The translations under genes and the position numbers were made by a program. DNA of 64,000 nt from Algibacter_G agarivorans. Lineage in GTDB: Bacteria; Bacteroidota; Bacteroidia; Flavobacteriales; Flavobacteriaceae. Positions within the stretch are counted from its first letter, which is position 1. Each line of letters starts with the position of its first letter. This document shows positions 40,201 to 48,823 of the stretch, one piece after another. Under the pieces are notes generated by a model. That model had not been told where the DNA came from and searched no databases. It was given only the letters and a program-made list of their open reading frames with translations. The stretch is taken from assembly GCF_039543245.1 (NCBI RefSeq), contig NZ_BAABJJ010000001.1, positions 1 to 64,000 on the forward strand. Direction: 5' to 3'.

Positions 40201-41469
40201 TTGTCCGACTATAAAACAGGTCTTGAATACGCTTTACAACAAGACCAAAATGATGAACTTAAAGCTTACCGAAGTCAGTTCCACATCCCAAAGGACAAAC
40301 AAGGGAACCCGTGGATTTATATGACTGGCAATTCACTCGGGTTACAACCTAAGCAAACCAAAGCTTATGTAAATCAAGAACTAGAAGACTGGGCAAATTT
40401 AGGTGTTGAAGGTCATTTGGAAGCTAAAAACCCTTGGTTGCACTATCATGAATCTTTAACCGAAAGTATGGCAAAAGTGGTAGGTGCTAAACCTATTGAA
40501 GTGATTGTTATGAATACGCTCACTGCCAATTTACACTTCATGATGGTGTCGTTTTACAAACCCACCAAAACGCGTTATAAAATACTTATTGAAAGTGATG
40601 CGTTTCCTTCTGATAAATATGCTGTTGAGTCTCAACTACGCCATCATGGTTTTGATGACAAAGAAGGATTAATCCTTTGGAAACCTCGAAAAGGAGAAGA
40701 ATTGTTGAATTATGAAGATTTAGAATCTATTCTTGATGAACAAGGCAACGACATAGCTCTCATTATGATTGGTGGCGTGAATTATTATACGGGTCAGTTT
40801 TTTGATTTAAAACACATTACGAAATTAGGACATAAGCATGGCTGTAACGTGGGTTTTGATTGTGCCCATGGCGCAGGAAATGTAGCATTGAACCTGCATG
40901 ATTCTGGAGCAGATTTTGCCGTTTGGTGCACCTATAAATATTTGAATTCTGGCCCAGGAAGTTTAGCAGGTTGTTTTGTGCATGAACGGCACGCACACCG
41001 TAAAGATTTAAACCGATTTACAGGCTGGTGGAGCCATAACAAACAAACTCGCTTTAATATGCGTGATGATTTTGACCAACTACCAGGAGCCGAAGGTTGG
41101 CAATTGAGTAATCCGCCTATTCTATCTATGGCTGCTATAAAAGGGTCTTTAGATATGTTTAATGATGTTGGTATTGATAAACTAATCGCTAAATCTAAAA
41201 AGCTAACAGGCTATTTTGAGTTTTTATTGAACCAATTAGGAGAAGACACGATTAAAATTATTACACCAAGCAATCCAAAAGAACGTGGTTGCCAATTATC
41301 GATACAAGTTAAAAATGCGGATAAAACATTACACAATAAATTAACTGAAGTTGGAATAATTAGCGATTGGCGCGAACCCGATGTTATTAGGTGCGCTCCT
41401 GTACCGCTTTATAATTCTTTTGAAGATGTTTATAGATTAGTTGAGAAGTTGAAAGGAATAACACGATAG
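40201..41469 (+). CDS. kynU: Kynureninase
   Basis: PLP enzyme that splits kynurenine or 3-hydroxykynurenine into (3-hydroxy)anthranilate and alanine. 422 residues. Seen: FHIPKDKQGNPWIYMTGNSLGLQPKQTK near the N-terminus, VGAKPIEVIVMNTLTANLHFMM, ESDAFPSDKYAVESQ, GFDCAHGAGNV (PLP Asp/His), the PLP lysine in WCTYKYLNSGPGS, FTGWWSH and WQLSNPP. No ATG is present at the correct point; TTG at 40201 is the best start. First gene of the kynurenine cluster (40201-48737). Confidence 0.94.
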   Translation: MSDYKTGLEYALQQDQNDELKAYRSQFHIPKDKQGNPWIYMTGNSLGLQPKQTKAYVNQELEDWANLGVEGHLEAKNPWLHYHESLTESMAKVVGAKPIEVIVMNTLTANLHFMMVSFYKPTKTRYKILIESDAFPSDKYAVESQLRHHGFDDKEGLILWKPRKGEELLNYEDLESILDEQGNDIALIMIGGVNYYTGQFFDLKHITKLGHKHGCNVGFDCAHGAGNVALNLHDSGADFAVWCTYKYLNSGPGSLAGCFVHERHAHRKDLNRFTGWWSHNKQTRFNMRDDFDQLPGAEGWQLSNPPILSMAAIKGSLDMFNDVGIDKLIAKSKKLTGYFEFLLNQLGEDTIKIITPSNPKERGCQLSIQVKNADKTLHNKLTEVGIISDWREPDVIRCAPVPLYNSFEDVYRLVEKLKGITR

Positions 41470-41473
41470 CAAG

Positions 41474-41591
41474 AACTCCTTCCCTTTTTTCAAGGGAAGG
41501 TGGATTCATTCCAACACCTTGGAATGAAGACGGAAGGGTTAAATTATAATAAATACTAAAATCATGAGATTCCCGCCTTCGCGGGAATGAC
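41474..41591. repeat. Repeats between kynU and kmo
   Basis: Two hairpin repeats: TTCCCTTTTTTCAAGGGAA with ATTCCAACACCTTGGAAT (about 41477-41526) and AGATTCCCGCCTTCGCGGGA ending ATGAC (41567-41591). The latter is the same family as the repeats bordering the GIY-YIG gene, here abutting the kmo start. Confidence 0.6.
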
Positions 41592-41595
41592 AAAG

Positions 41596-43002
41596 ATGAA
41601 AGAAAAACAACAAAACGTATTAATAATTGGAGCAGGACTTTGCGGTTCCCTTTTAGCCTTAAGATTAGGACAAAGAGGCTATAACGTATCCGTTTACGAA
41701 ATGCGCCCAGATTTACGAAAAGTAGATATTAGTGCCGGCCGTTCCATAAACTTAGCATTTTCAAATCGTGGCAATAAGGCTACAAAATTGGTTGGTTTAG
41801 AAGACAAAGTTAAATCACTATGTATACCCATGACTGGTAGAATGATTCATGATGCACATGGCAATACCTTTCAATCAAATTATAGCGGTCGTGACTATGA
41901 ATATATCAATTCTATTTCACGTGGCGAATTGAACGCCTTACTTTTAGATGAAGCTGAGAAACACAAAAACGTAAACATTTATTTCAATAAAAAATGCAAA
42001 TCCGTTGATTTTGAAAAAACGACTGCATTATTTAAAGATCACAACACCAAAGATGAATTTGTTGAAGATGCAGATATTATAATCGCTACAGATGGTGCCG
42101 GTTCGGCAATGCGAAAAAGTTATTATTTAGGCAAGAAATTCTTATTTAGTTTTTCTCAAGACTATTTAACTCATGGCTATAAAGAACTTAGCATTCTACC
42201 TAAAGAAAATGGCGATTATAAAACTTACAAAAATGCACTGCATATTTGGCCTCGTGGTAATTTAATGCTGATAGCTTTACCGAATTTAGATGGTAGTTTT
42301 ACTGTAACGCTTTTTTTAAGTTACGATGAAGGCAAATACAATTTCAATAATCTAACAACTGATAACCGTGTTCTAGAATTCTTCCAAGAAGCGTTTCCTG
42401 ATGCTTTAGCGCTCATGCCAAATCTAGTTAATGATTTCTTTGAAAACCCAACAGCACCATTAGGCACTATAAAATGCTCCCCTTGGCACTATAAAGGCAA
42501 TACGCTATTAATGGGCGACGCAGCACATGCTATTGTTCCGTTTTACGGCCAAGGTATGAATGCTTCATTTGAAGATGTGGTTGAGTTTGATAAAGTCTTA
42601 GACCAAAACTTAGGCGATTGGGAAGCTATCTTTAAAACTTATGAAAACACTCGTAAAAAAGACACCGATGCTATAGCTGACTTAGCTATTGATAATTTTC
42701 ATGAAATGAAAGGGCACGTAAATCAAGTAATCTTCCAAGAAAAGCGTAAATTGGAAATGGCTTTAGAAAAAGAATTCCCAAATGACTATTCTTCAAAGTA
42801 TTCGTTAGTAACGTTTAAGGAAGATATAGGATATAGAGAAGCCATGCTAAGAGGACGTGCGCAAGACAAAGCCATATTAAATATGCTTTCAGATAAAAAA
42901 ATTGATATAAATGGAAATTTAAAAGACATTTTATACAAAGTAAAACAAGAAACCGAAGCGATTCTTGAAGACGACAGAATTGCCGGATTGTACCAAAGAT
43001 AG
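41596..43002 (+). CDS. kmo: Kynurenine 3-monooxygenase
   Basis: FAD- and NADPH-dependent hydroxylation of kynurenine to 3-hydroxykynurenine. About 468 residues. Seen: VLIIGAGLCGSLLALRLGQRGYNVSVYE (dinucleotide-binding), SAGRSINLAFSNRG, DIIIATDGAGSAMRKS (DG motif), LMGDAAHAIVPFYGQGMNASFEDV (GD motif) and the C-terminal helical region. The bacterial type may have no strong membrane anchor, and none is seen. I start at 41596; the in-frame ATG at 41587 is at the end of a repeat. Confidence 0.94.
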   Translation: MKEKQQNVLIIGAGLCGSLLALRLGQRGYNVSVYEMRPDLRKVDISAGRSINLAFSNRGNKATKLVGLEDKVKSLCIPMTGRMIHDAHGNTFQSNYSGRDYEYINSISRGELNALLLDEAEKHKNVNIYFNKKCKSVDFEKTTALFKDHNTKDEFVEDADIIIATDGAGSAMRKSYYLGKKFLFSFSQDYLTHGYKELSILPKENGDYKTYKNALHIWPRGNLMLIALPNLDGSFTVTLFLSYDEGKYNFNNLTTDNRVLEFFQEAFPDALALMPNLVNDFFENPTAPLGTIKCSPWHYKGNTLLMGDAAHAIVPFYGQGMNASFEDVVEFDKVLDQNLGDWEAIFKTYENTRKKDTDAIADLAIDNFHEMKGHVNQVIFQEKRKLEMALEKEFPNDYSSKYSLVTFKEDIGYREAMLRGRAQDKAILNMLSDKKIDINGNLKDILYKVKQETEAILEDDRIAGLYQR

Positions 43003-43042
43003 AAGTTAGAAGATAGAAGTTAGAAGTTAGAAGTTAGAAGTT
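43001..43042. repeat. AGAAGTT heptamer tandem array
   Basis: Six consecutive 7-bp units (AGAAGTT, the second AGAAGAT) beginning in the kmo stop codon. The array is part of a 310-bp gap to 43312. Confidence 0.8.
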
Positions 43043-43312
43043 AGAAAACTTGAAAAAATAATTTGTAATTTTAAAAAACATAACAGGAAGTCAACACCCA
43101 AGTTCCGACTCCATCGGAATCAGTAATCTGCAGAAATAAAGAGCAAAGGAATGAAGTCGCAAAGCGCAGCTTTAAGCGCATAATTCCAAAAGTGAATGGT
43201 GCTTTAGCAATTTCTTCAGATTGATTTGATTTTTGACTTGGTTTATCCTGAGTGCCGTCGAAGGGTTTTGTATCAAGACAAAATGAACGATAAAAAAAAG
43301 GAAATATAAATT
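43043..43312. other. Gene-free tract before the RidA gene
   Basis: No convincing gene on either strand. It contains CTGAGTGCCGTCGAAGGGTT (about 43249-43268), a relative of the TCCTGAGCGGAGTCAAAGGG at 55556, and ends TATCAAGACAAAATGAACG, like the end of the tract at 33850-34135. Probably repeat-derived. Confidence 0.3.
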
Positions 43313-43747
43313 ATGAGTAACGAAAAGAATGAGATTCCTGCTTCTGAAGGAACTAAAGTAATCCCAAGAGGTGCATACCCGCATACTAAACGTGTTGGCG
43401 ATTTTATTTTTGTATCTGGGACCAGTTCTCGAAGAGCAGACAATACTATTGCTGGTGTTGATATTATTGATGATATGGGAACTAAGTATCTAAATATTGA
43501 AGTTCAAACTCGTGAAGTTTTAAAGAATATAGAAAAGAACTTAGCTAAAGAAGGTGCAGTATTAAAAGATATAATAGATGTCACTACATTTTTAGTGAAT
43601 ATGAACGATTTTGCAGGTTATAACAAAACTTACGCTACATTTTTTGATAAAGAAACCGGACCAACACGAACAACAATTGCAGTACATCAATTACCGCATC
43701 CAGATTTGGTGGTGGAGATTAAGGTTGTGGCCTTTAAAAAGTTATAG
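43313..43747 (+). CDS. RidA-family protein, probable 2-aminomuconate deaminase
   Basis: A 144-residue YjgF/YER057c/UK114 (RidA) protein. Seen: IPRGAYPHTKRVGDFIFVSGTSSRRADN, QTREVLKNIEKNLAKEGAVLKDIIDVTTFLVNMNDFAGYNKTYATFF and PTRTTIAVHQLPHPDLVVEIKVVAF. The R in the P-[TA]-R-T motif is intact. Ordinary RidA hydrolyses enamine/imine intermediates; its position among kmo, semialdehyde dehydrogenase and 3HAO genes suggests 2-aminomuconate deaminase. Function from context; the family is clear. Confidence 0.88.
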   Translation: MSNEKNEIPASEGTKVIPRGAYPHTKRVGDFIFVSGTSSRRADNTIAGVDIIDDMGTKYLNIEVQTREVLKNIEKNLAKEGAVLKDIIDVTTFLVNMNDFAGYNKTYATFFDKETGPTRTTIAVHQLPHPDLVVEIKVVAFKKL

Positions 43748-43826
43748 ATAAAATCATTTTTTTGCTATGCTTTTTAAAACCTTTGATTATTTTAATTAGA
43801 TATAAACATCAAACAAGTTACGAAGT

Positions 43827-43847
43827 GTTCCCCTCCCAAGAGGGGAA
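43827..43847. repeat. CCCCTCCCAAGAGGGG hairpin (extra repeat copy)
   Basis: GTTCCCCTCCCAAGAGGGGAA, a partial copy of the repeat bordering the DUF559 element, about 70 bp outside it. Confidence 0.55.
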
Positions 43848-43915
43848 GTAGTAGAGATTAAATCTAAATAACAATTATCATAATTAAACATAAGCATAAA
43901 ATAAACCGTACAACA

Positions 43916-44346
43916 TTCCCCTCTTGGGAGGGGATTAAGGGGTGGGTAGCGTTATGAGAAAAATCATTCCATATAATCCAGATTTAGTACCTCTTGCGAA
44001 AAAACTTCGCAACAATATGACTTTGGGAGAAATTACATTATGGCGTGAAATAAACAACAAAAAGCTGGGAGTAAGATTTAATAGACAAATCCCAATTGAT
44101 AATTTTATAGTAGATTTTTACTGTAAAGACCTCCAATTGGCCATTGAAGTTGATGGCACCATTCACTTCACGGAAGGACAACAAGAAAAGGACTCGCTTC
44201 GCCAAAGTCGGTTAGAATCTTTAGGAGTATATATTGTCAAATTCAGCGATTTGGATGTAAAGCATAATTTGAGCTGGGTCTTAGAGGAGATTAAAAAAGT
44301 AATTTGGGATATGAAACCCACCCCTAACCCCTCCAAGGAGGGGAAA
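43916..44346 (+). mobile_element. DUF559 gene bracketed by inverted palindromic repeats
   Basis: Left border TTCCCCTCTTGGGAGGGGAT then TAAGGGGTGGGT (43916-43947); right border ACCCACCCCTAACCCCTCCA then AGGAGGGGAA (44316-44346), an inverted copy with few differences. They enclose only the DUF559 gene, whose last codons run through the right repeat (TPNPSKEG). The same repeat occurs without a gene as the perfect palindrome at 33753-33832. It splits the kynurenine cluster between the RidA and dehydrogenase genes. Interpreted as an inserted nuclease-carrying element; mobility is not shown. Confidence 0.65.
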
Positions 44347-44364
44347 AACAATAGGTATGATTAA
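43954..44364 (+). CDS. DUF559 (Vsr-like) endonuclease-domain protein
   Basis: A 136-residue DUF559 protein, a PD-(D/E)xK-type fold related to the very-short-patch repair endonuclease Vsr. Seen: LRNNMTLGEITLWREINNKKLGVRFNRQIPIDNFIVDFYCKDLQLAIEVDG (catalytic D in VDFYC and E in IEVDG), QQEKDSLRQSRLESLGVYIVKFSD. The start at ATG 43954 is after the left repeat; the C-terminal about 12 residues (KPTPNPSKEGKNN) come from the right repeat. No known partner; its ends match repeat borders. Its stop overlaps the start of the dehydrogenase gene by 8 bp. Confidence 0.88.
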   Translation: MRKIIPYNPDLVPLAKKLRNNMTLGEITLWREINNKKLGVRFNRQIPIDNFIVDFYCKDLQLAIEVDGTIHFTEGQQEKDSLRQSRLESLGVYIVKFSDLDVKHNLSWVLEEIKKVIWDMKPTPNPSKEGKNNRYD

Positions 44365-45799
44365 AATCAAAAACTATATAAACGGGAAGTTTGAAAACCC
44401 AATCAACAATGAGTGGATTGACAATTACAATCCAGCCAATGGAGACGTTTACGGACAAATCCCAAACTCATCAAAAGTAGATGTAGAAAACGCATATCAA
44501 AGTGCCAAATCTGCCTTTAGGCAGTGGTCTCAAACCACTTTAGAGGAACGAAGTAGAATACTCATTAAAATTTCAGAATTACTAGATGCAAACCTACAAC
44601 GCTTCGCAGAAGCAGAAAGTAAAGACAATGGCAAACCGATTAGTTTAGCAAAAGTTATAGATATTCCCAGAGCAGCAAGCAATTTTAGATTCTTTGGAAA
44701 TGCTATTACACAATTTGCTAGTGAAAGCCATGAAAGCGTTGGTCAAAACGCCATAAATTACACCTTAAGACAACCTATTGGGGTTGTAGGCTGCATTTCG
44801 CCTTGGAACCTCCCTCTCTATCTTTTTACTTGGAAAATTGCGCCAGCCATTGCCGCAGGAAATTGTGTGGTTGCCAAACCTAGCGAAGTAACACCAATGA
44901 CCGCTTATTTACTTGGAGAAATTTGCAATGAAGCAGGTTTACCTAAAGGAGTTCTAAATATTGTTCATGGATTAGGCACTACCACAGGTGAAGCTATTAT
45001 TGAACATCCAGATATTAAAGCGATTTCGTTTACAGGCGGAACCTCAACTGGAGCGCATATAGCCAAAGTTGCTGCGCCTATGTTTAAAAAGTTATCATTG
45101 GAACTTGGAGGTAAAAACCCAAACATTATTTTTGCTGACTGCGATTATGATGATATGTTGGAAACTACGGTACGCTCCTCATTCGCCAATCAAGGACAGA
45201 TTTGTTTATGTGGAAGTCGCATTTTTATTGAAGCTTCAATTTATGATAAATTTAAAGTAGACTTTGTTGAAAAAGTAAAACAACTTAAAATTGGTCACCC
45301 ATCGGAAGGCTCTACAGATATTGGTGCTTTAGTTTCAAAACCACATTTAGAAAAGGTTTTAAATTATATTGATATTGCTAAAGATGTAGGAGGAAAAATA
45401 CTTTGTGGTGGGAATCGAGTAACGGTAAAACATTTTGAAAATGGTTATTATTTAGAACCCACAATTATTGAAATTGAAACTAATGACTGTAGAGTCAATC
45501 AAGAAGAAATATTTGGTCCAGTTGTAACCATCATGCCTTTTAAAACTGAAGCTGACGTTTTACAAATGGCGAACAAAGTCAAGTATGGTCTATCGGCAAC
45601 ACTATGGACTAACAATCTTAAACGTACCATGCACATGAGCAATCAATTACAAGCAGGTATTGTTTGGGTAAATACATGGATGTTACGCGATTTACGAACG
45701 CCTTTTGGCGGAATAAAAGCTTCTGGCATTGGTCGTGAAGGTGGTTTTGAAGCGTTACGTTTTTTTACTGAAGCTAAAAATGTATGCATAAAATACTAG
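44357..45799 (+). CDS. Aldehyde dehydrogenase, probable 2-aminomuconic semialdehyde dehydrogenase
   Basis: A 480-residue NAD(P)-dependent aldehyde dehydrogenase. Seen: YINGKFENP, PIGVVGCISPWNLPLYLFTWKIAPAIAAGN, VVAKPSEVTP, FTGGTSTGAHIA, the catalytic Glu in LELGGKNPNII, the catalytic Cys in FANQGQICLCGSRIF, and EEIFGPVV. In this cluster the likely substrate is 2-aminomuconate (or 2-hydroxymuconate) semialdehyde, produced after ACMS decarboxylase; that is from context. Its start codon lies inside the end of the DUF559 frame, so the element inserted immediately upstream. Confidence 0.9.
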   Translation: MIKIKNYINGKFENPINNEWIDNYNPANGDVYGQIPNSSKVDVENAYQSAKSAFRQWSQTTLEERSRILIKISELLDANLQRFAEAESKDNGKPISLAKVIDIPRAASNFRFFGNAITQFASESHESVGQNAINYTLRQPIGVVGCISPWNLPLYLFTWKIAPAIAAGNCVVAKPSEVTPMTAYLLGEICNEAGLPKGVLNIVHGLGTTTGEAIIEHPDIKAISFTGGTSTGAHIAKVAAPMFKKLSLELGGKNPNIIFADCDYDDMLETTVRSSFANQGQICLCGSRIFIEASIYDKFKVDFVEKVKQLKIGHPSEGSTDIGALVSKPHLEKVLNYIDIAKDVGGKILCGGNRVTVKHFENGYYLEPTIIEIETNDCRVNQEEIFGPVVTIMPFKTEADVLQMANKVKYGLSATLWTNNLKRTMHMSNQLQAGIVWVNTWMLRDLRTPFGGIKASGIGREGGFEALRFFTEAKNVCIKY

Positions 45800-45960
45800 T
45801 TCCTGCGAAGGCGGGAATCTTTTGAATTGAAACGGAATCAATAATATTGCAATGCTGTCTCGATTACTATCGGGATTGTTTCAGTATCTAAAAAAATAAA
45901 AAATAAAGTTTAACTAACTCTTTGTCCCCGTTAAGAGTTTCCCGATTAAAATCGGGATTA
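45799..45960. repeat. Repeat cluster between ALDH and SDR genes
   Basis: GTTCCTGCGAAGGCGGGAAT (45799-45820) is the CGCGAAGGCGG-type repeat found around GIY-YIG, in the opposite orientation to the copy at 41567-41591. ATTACTATCGGGAT near 45866-45880 and TTCCCGATTAAAATCGGGAT at 45941-45960 are the CCCGAT palindrome type. No gene is seen. Confidence 0.55.
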
Positions 45961-45973
45961 GGAGGGGCTTATT

Positions 45974-46756
45974 ATGGATTTAAAACTAAACAACAAAAAC
46001 GCATTAGTTTGCGGAAGCACACAAGGTATAGGAAGAGCAACAGCTTTAGCTTTGGCCGCTGAAGGTGTAAACGTAACTCTGGTTGCTAGGAATAGAGAAA
46101 AACTAAAAGAAGTTTTAGCTGAATTACCAGCGCACAGAAACCATAGTTACATAGTCGCTGATTTTTCTAACCCTAGAGAGTTGCAAGAGCAAGTGATTAA
46201 ATTTATTGAAAAGGAACATGGGTTTCATATTGTGATAAACAATACTGGGGGACCACCAAGTGGAGGGATTTTAACGGCTAGTTTAGAAGCCTTTGAAAAT
46301 GCGTTTACAATGCATTTAAAATGCAATCATCTTTTAGCACAGGCCACAATCCCGTTTATGAAAGAAGCAGGTTTTGGTAGAATTATTAATGTTATTTCAA
46401 CCTCAGTAAAAGAACCAATCCCAGGATTAGGCGTCAGTAACACCATTAGAGGAGCTGTCGGCAATTGGGGTAAAACCTTATCTATTGAAGTTGCTGAATT
46501 TGGTATTACGGTTAACAATGTGCTACCTGGATTTACAGATACTGAACGCTTATCTGAAATTATTAAAATTAAGGCGAAGATTGAGGATAGGTCTATTGAA
46601 GATATGACCGAAATTATGAAAAATTATGCGCCTGCAAAACGCTTTGCACAACCAGAAGAAACTGCCCATGTTATTACATTTTTAGCTAGTGAGGCTGCGA
46701 GTTATGTTACTGGGATTAATGTCCCCGTTGATGGTGGACGCACCAAATCTTTATAA
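45974..46756 (+). CDS. SDR family protein without the usual catalytic tyrosine
   Basis: A 260-residue short-chain dehydrogenase fold. The NAD(P)-binding loop is CGSTQGIGRATALAL; NNTGGPPSGG corresponds to NNAG; the C-terminal LASEAASYVTGINVPVDGG is typical. At the catalytic position the family normally has YxxxK, but here the segment is GVSNTIRGAVGNWGKTLS, so Tyr and Lys are replaced by Asn and Arg. This subfamily of SDRs with SNxxR exists; its reaction is not well known to me. It lies inside the kynurenine cluster, but its role there is unclear. Confidence 0.8.
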   Translation: MDLKLNNKNALVCGSTQGIGRATALALAAEGVNVTLVARNREKLKEVLAELPAHRNHSYIVADFSNPRELQEQVIKFIEKEHGFHIVINNTGGPPSGGILTASLEAFENAFTMHLKCNHLLAQATIPFMKEAGFGRIINVISTSVKEPIPGLGVSNTIRGAVGNWGKTLSIEVAEFGITVNNVLPGFTDTERLSEIIKIKAKIEDRSIEDMTEIMKNYAPAKRFAQPEETAHVITFLASEAASYVTGINVPVDGGRTKSL

Positions 46757-46815
46757 TATTTTAACTACGATAGTTTTAATAAAATTTAAGGGGTTCGTAT
46801 ATTAGTAACGAATTT

Positions 46816-46966
46816 GCGTTAAGGATAGAAGCGGCATCCTTTTTTGGTGAACTCTAAAGTATCTAATAAACGTTATTTTACTATAATTCAGCGTACTTGA
46901 TGAGATACTGAAATAAGTTAGCACAAAAAAGATATAGCGGTTAGCCTGACCCTTGTGGTAACGCCC
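46816..46966 (-). repeat. Dispersed structured repeat, copy 4 (minus strand)
   Basis: Read on the minus strand: GGGCGTTACCACAAGGGTCA then GGCTAACCGCTATATCTTTT ... GGATGCCGCTTCTATCCTTAACGC. A diverged CTGAA...TTCAG hairpin-like segment lies in the middle. It fills the SDR-3HAO gap. Confidence 0.65.
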
Positions 46967-46979
46967 AAAACATGAGACT

Positions 46980-47513
46980 ATGAGTAATTTAACATCTCCA
47001 ATAAATTTTAAAGCTTGGATTGAAGAAAATAGACATCTTTTAAAACCACCAGTTGGTAATAAAGTGGTTTGGAAAGATGGCGATTTTATCGTCATGGTTG
47101 TTGGTGGACCAAATAGCAGAAAGGATTATCATTATAATGAAACTCCAGAGTTCTTCTATCAAGTTGAAGGTGATATGATTTTAAAAATAATTGATAAAGG
47201 CACCCCTAAAGATGTACATATTAAAGAGGGTGATATTTATTTATTACCCCCTAAAGTGCCGCATTCTCCGCAACGAGGCGCCAATACTGTTGGGCTAGTT
47301 ATAGAATATAAAAGACCCGAAGGGATGCGTGATGCACTACTTTGGTTTTGCGAAAATTGTGTAACTAAACTTTATGAAGAAGATTTTACTTTGGATAATA
47401 TTGAAACAGATATGCCAAAGATATTTGACAAATATTATAAGGATAAAGACAAACGAAGTTGCCCAAATTGCGGAAAAATTATGCAGCCGCCCACAAAAGT
47501 GAAAATAGATTAA
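46980..47513 (+). CDS. 3-hydroxyanthranilate 3,4-dioxygenase
   Basis: Fe(II) cupin dioxygenase that opens 3-hydroxyanthranilate to 2-amino-3-carboxymuconate semialdehyde (ACMS). 177 residues, bacterial length. Seen: MVVGGPNSRKDYHYNETPEFFYQVEGD (R and HxxxE metal ligands), EGDIYLLPPKVPHSPQR (third His), EYKRPEGMRDAL, and the C-terminal rubredoxin-like site CENC (about 123-126) and CPNC (about 161-164). Both metal sites are intact. Part of the kynurenine cluster; ACMS decarboxylase follows. Confidence 0.93.
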   Translation: MSNLTSPINFKAWIEENRHLLKPPVGNKVVWKDGDFIVMVVGGPNSRKDYHYNETPEFFYQVEGDMILKIIDKGTPKDVHIKEGDIYLLPPKVPHSPQRGANTVGLVIEYKRPEGMRDALLWFCENCVTKLYEEDFTLDNIETDMPKIFDKYYKDKDKRSCPNCGKIMQPPTKVKID

Positions 47514-47654
47514 AAGCCATCCCTAAGGGGAAACAAAATCCTTTTAAGAAATGAAAAATAAGCACAAGATTCTGAAACAATCATGATAGTAATCGGGACA
47601 GAATAACAAAATGGAAATTTAATTTAAAGATTCCTGACCTCTCAGGATTTCAAC

Positions 47655-48737
47655 ATGAAACCTAAACTTAGAATAAACGGCCACTCACACCTACTTCCCT
47701 ACCCCGAGGAAATACCAGATTATATGCGAGAAAAAGGGATTTTTTGGGTAGATAAAGACCGGAAATTTATGCTTCAAAAAGATTGGAGCAGGCCTGTTAC
47801 TGATTCTAGTTTTTTCTTGCATGAAAAACTTGAATGGATGGAACGCAACAAAATAGACCATGCCGTTGTTCTAAACCTGTCTCAATTATACGGTAACGGT
47901 TTACGCGTTGAGGAAATGAAGAAAGCACTACGCTTTCAGAATGATTTTAATGCCAAAATCCAACATGAAAACCCAAGTAAATTTACCTGCGGTTTTGTGG
48001 TGCATCCTGGTTTTTTAAGAAGTGCTTGCTGGGAAATTGAACGCTGTGTAGAAAACCATGGTATGCAATTACTTTGTTTACCAACACATTACATGGATAC
48101 TATTGGCACATGGCGTTGTATTTTTGACGAAGAGAATGAGCCAATTTTTGAATTGGCGGATAAATATAATTTAGCTGTTGAAATTCATCCTTATGATGGC
48201 GAAAAATTCATAAAATTAGAAAACACCTCGTGGCGTTTCCATTTAATTTGGATGTTGGCACAATGTGGCGATGCCTATCATTTTTTAACCTTAAATGGCT
48301 ACCAAGATAAATTTCCAAATATGCGTACTTGTTTTGCTCATGGCGGGCAATTAGCACAAATTAATTTAGGAAGACGTATTCAAGGTTTTGATGGCAGACC
48401 CGATTTATTTGAAGGCAAGCACCACCCCAGAAAAGCGGTTGGGCACAAAAATATTTTCTTTGACACTTTGGTACACGATACTGGCGGCTTAGAATTATTA
48501 ATAAGAAACCATGGATCAAAACAAGTAATTATGGGACTTGACGACCCTTATCCGCTTGGTGAAATGGAAAGTGATGCGCAATCATCTTATCCAGGTAAGA
48601 TACTGGATTTAGCTGTTGAAAGAGAGATTATTAATCAAGAGGAATATCATGCCATTTGGGAGGATAATGTAATACAATGGTTGTGTGGCGATGATGAAAA
48701 TGCTAAGAAAAAACTATTAAATAGAATTTTAAATTAA
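47655..48737 (+). CDS. Amidohydrolase, probable ACMS decarboxylase
   Basis: A 360-residue amidohydrolase-2 family enzyme. Seen: INGHSHLLPYPEEI (HxH metal site), a Trp-rich N-terminal lid (MLQKDWSRPV), NKIDHAVVLNLSQLYGNG, VVHPGFLRSAC, AVEIHPYDGE (metal His), FAHGGQLAQIN (His) and VIMGLDDPYPLGE (catalytic Asp). Given the 3HAO gene immediately upstream, it is very probably 2-amino-3-carboxymuconate-6-semialdehyde decarboxylase, which diverts ACMS from quinolinate toward 2-aminomuconate. The function is a combination of family and context. Confidence 0.87.
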   Translation: MKPKLRINGHSHLLPYPEEIPDYMREKGIFWVDKDRKFMLQKDWSRPVTDSSFFLHEKLEWMERNKIDHAVVLNLSQLYGNGLRVEEMKKALRFQNDFNAKIQHENPSKFTCGFVVHPGFLRSACWEIERCVENHGMQLLCLPTHYMDTIGTWRCIFDEENEPIFELADKYNLAVEIHPYDGEKFIKLENTSWRFHLIWMLAQCGDAYHFLTLNGYQDKFPNMRTCFAHGGQLAQINLGRRIQGFDGRPDLFEGKHHPRKAVGHKNIFFDTLVHDTGGLELLIRNHGSKQVIMGLDDPYPLGEMESDAQSSYPGKILDLAVEREIINQEEYHAIWEDNVIQWLCGDDENAKKKLLNRILN

Positions 48738-48746
48738 TTCCTACGT

Positions 48747-48815
48747 CCCCTCGAGCGCAGTCGAGAGGTTGTTAAACAAGGAAACATTAAATTAGGTCTC
48801 GACTGCGCTCGACCA
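48747..48815. repeat. TCGAGCGCAGTCGAGA inverted repeat pair, copy 2
   Basis: CCCCTCGAGCGCAGTCGAGAG (48747-48767) and GGTCTCGACTGCGCTCGACC (48795-48814) are inverted arms, about 27 bp apart, the same design as 11863-11927. The methyltransferase ATG (48824) lies just after it. Confidence 0.65.
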
Positions 48816-48823
48816 GAAAAAAC

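Noticed and set aside
43001..43042. CRISPR-like array
   Set aside because: Units are 7 bp without spacers; a simple tandem repeat. No cas genes in the window.
43172..43384. A 70-codon minus-strand frame overlapping the RidA start
   Set aside because: It overlaps the clear RidA gene in antisense and includes repeat sequence; no family features.
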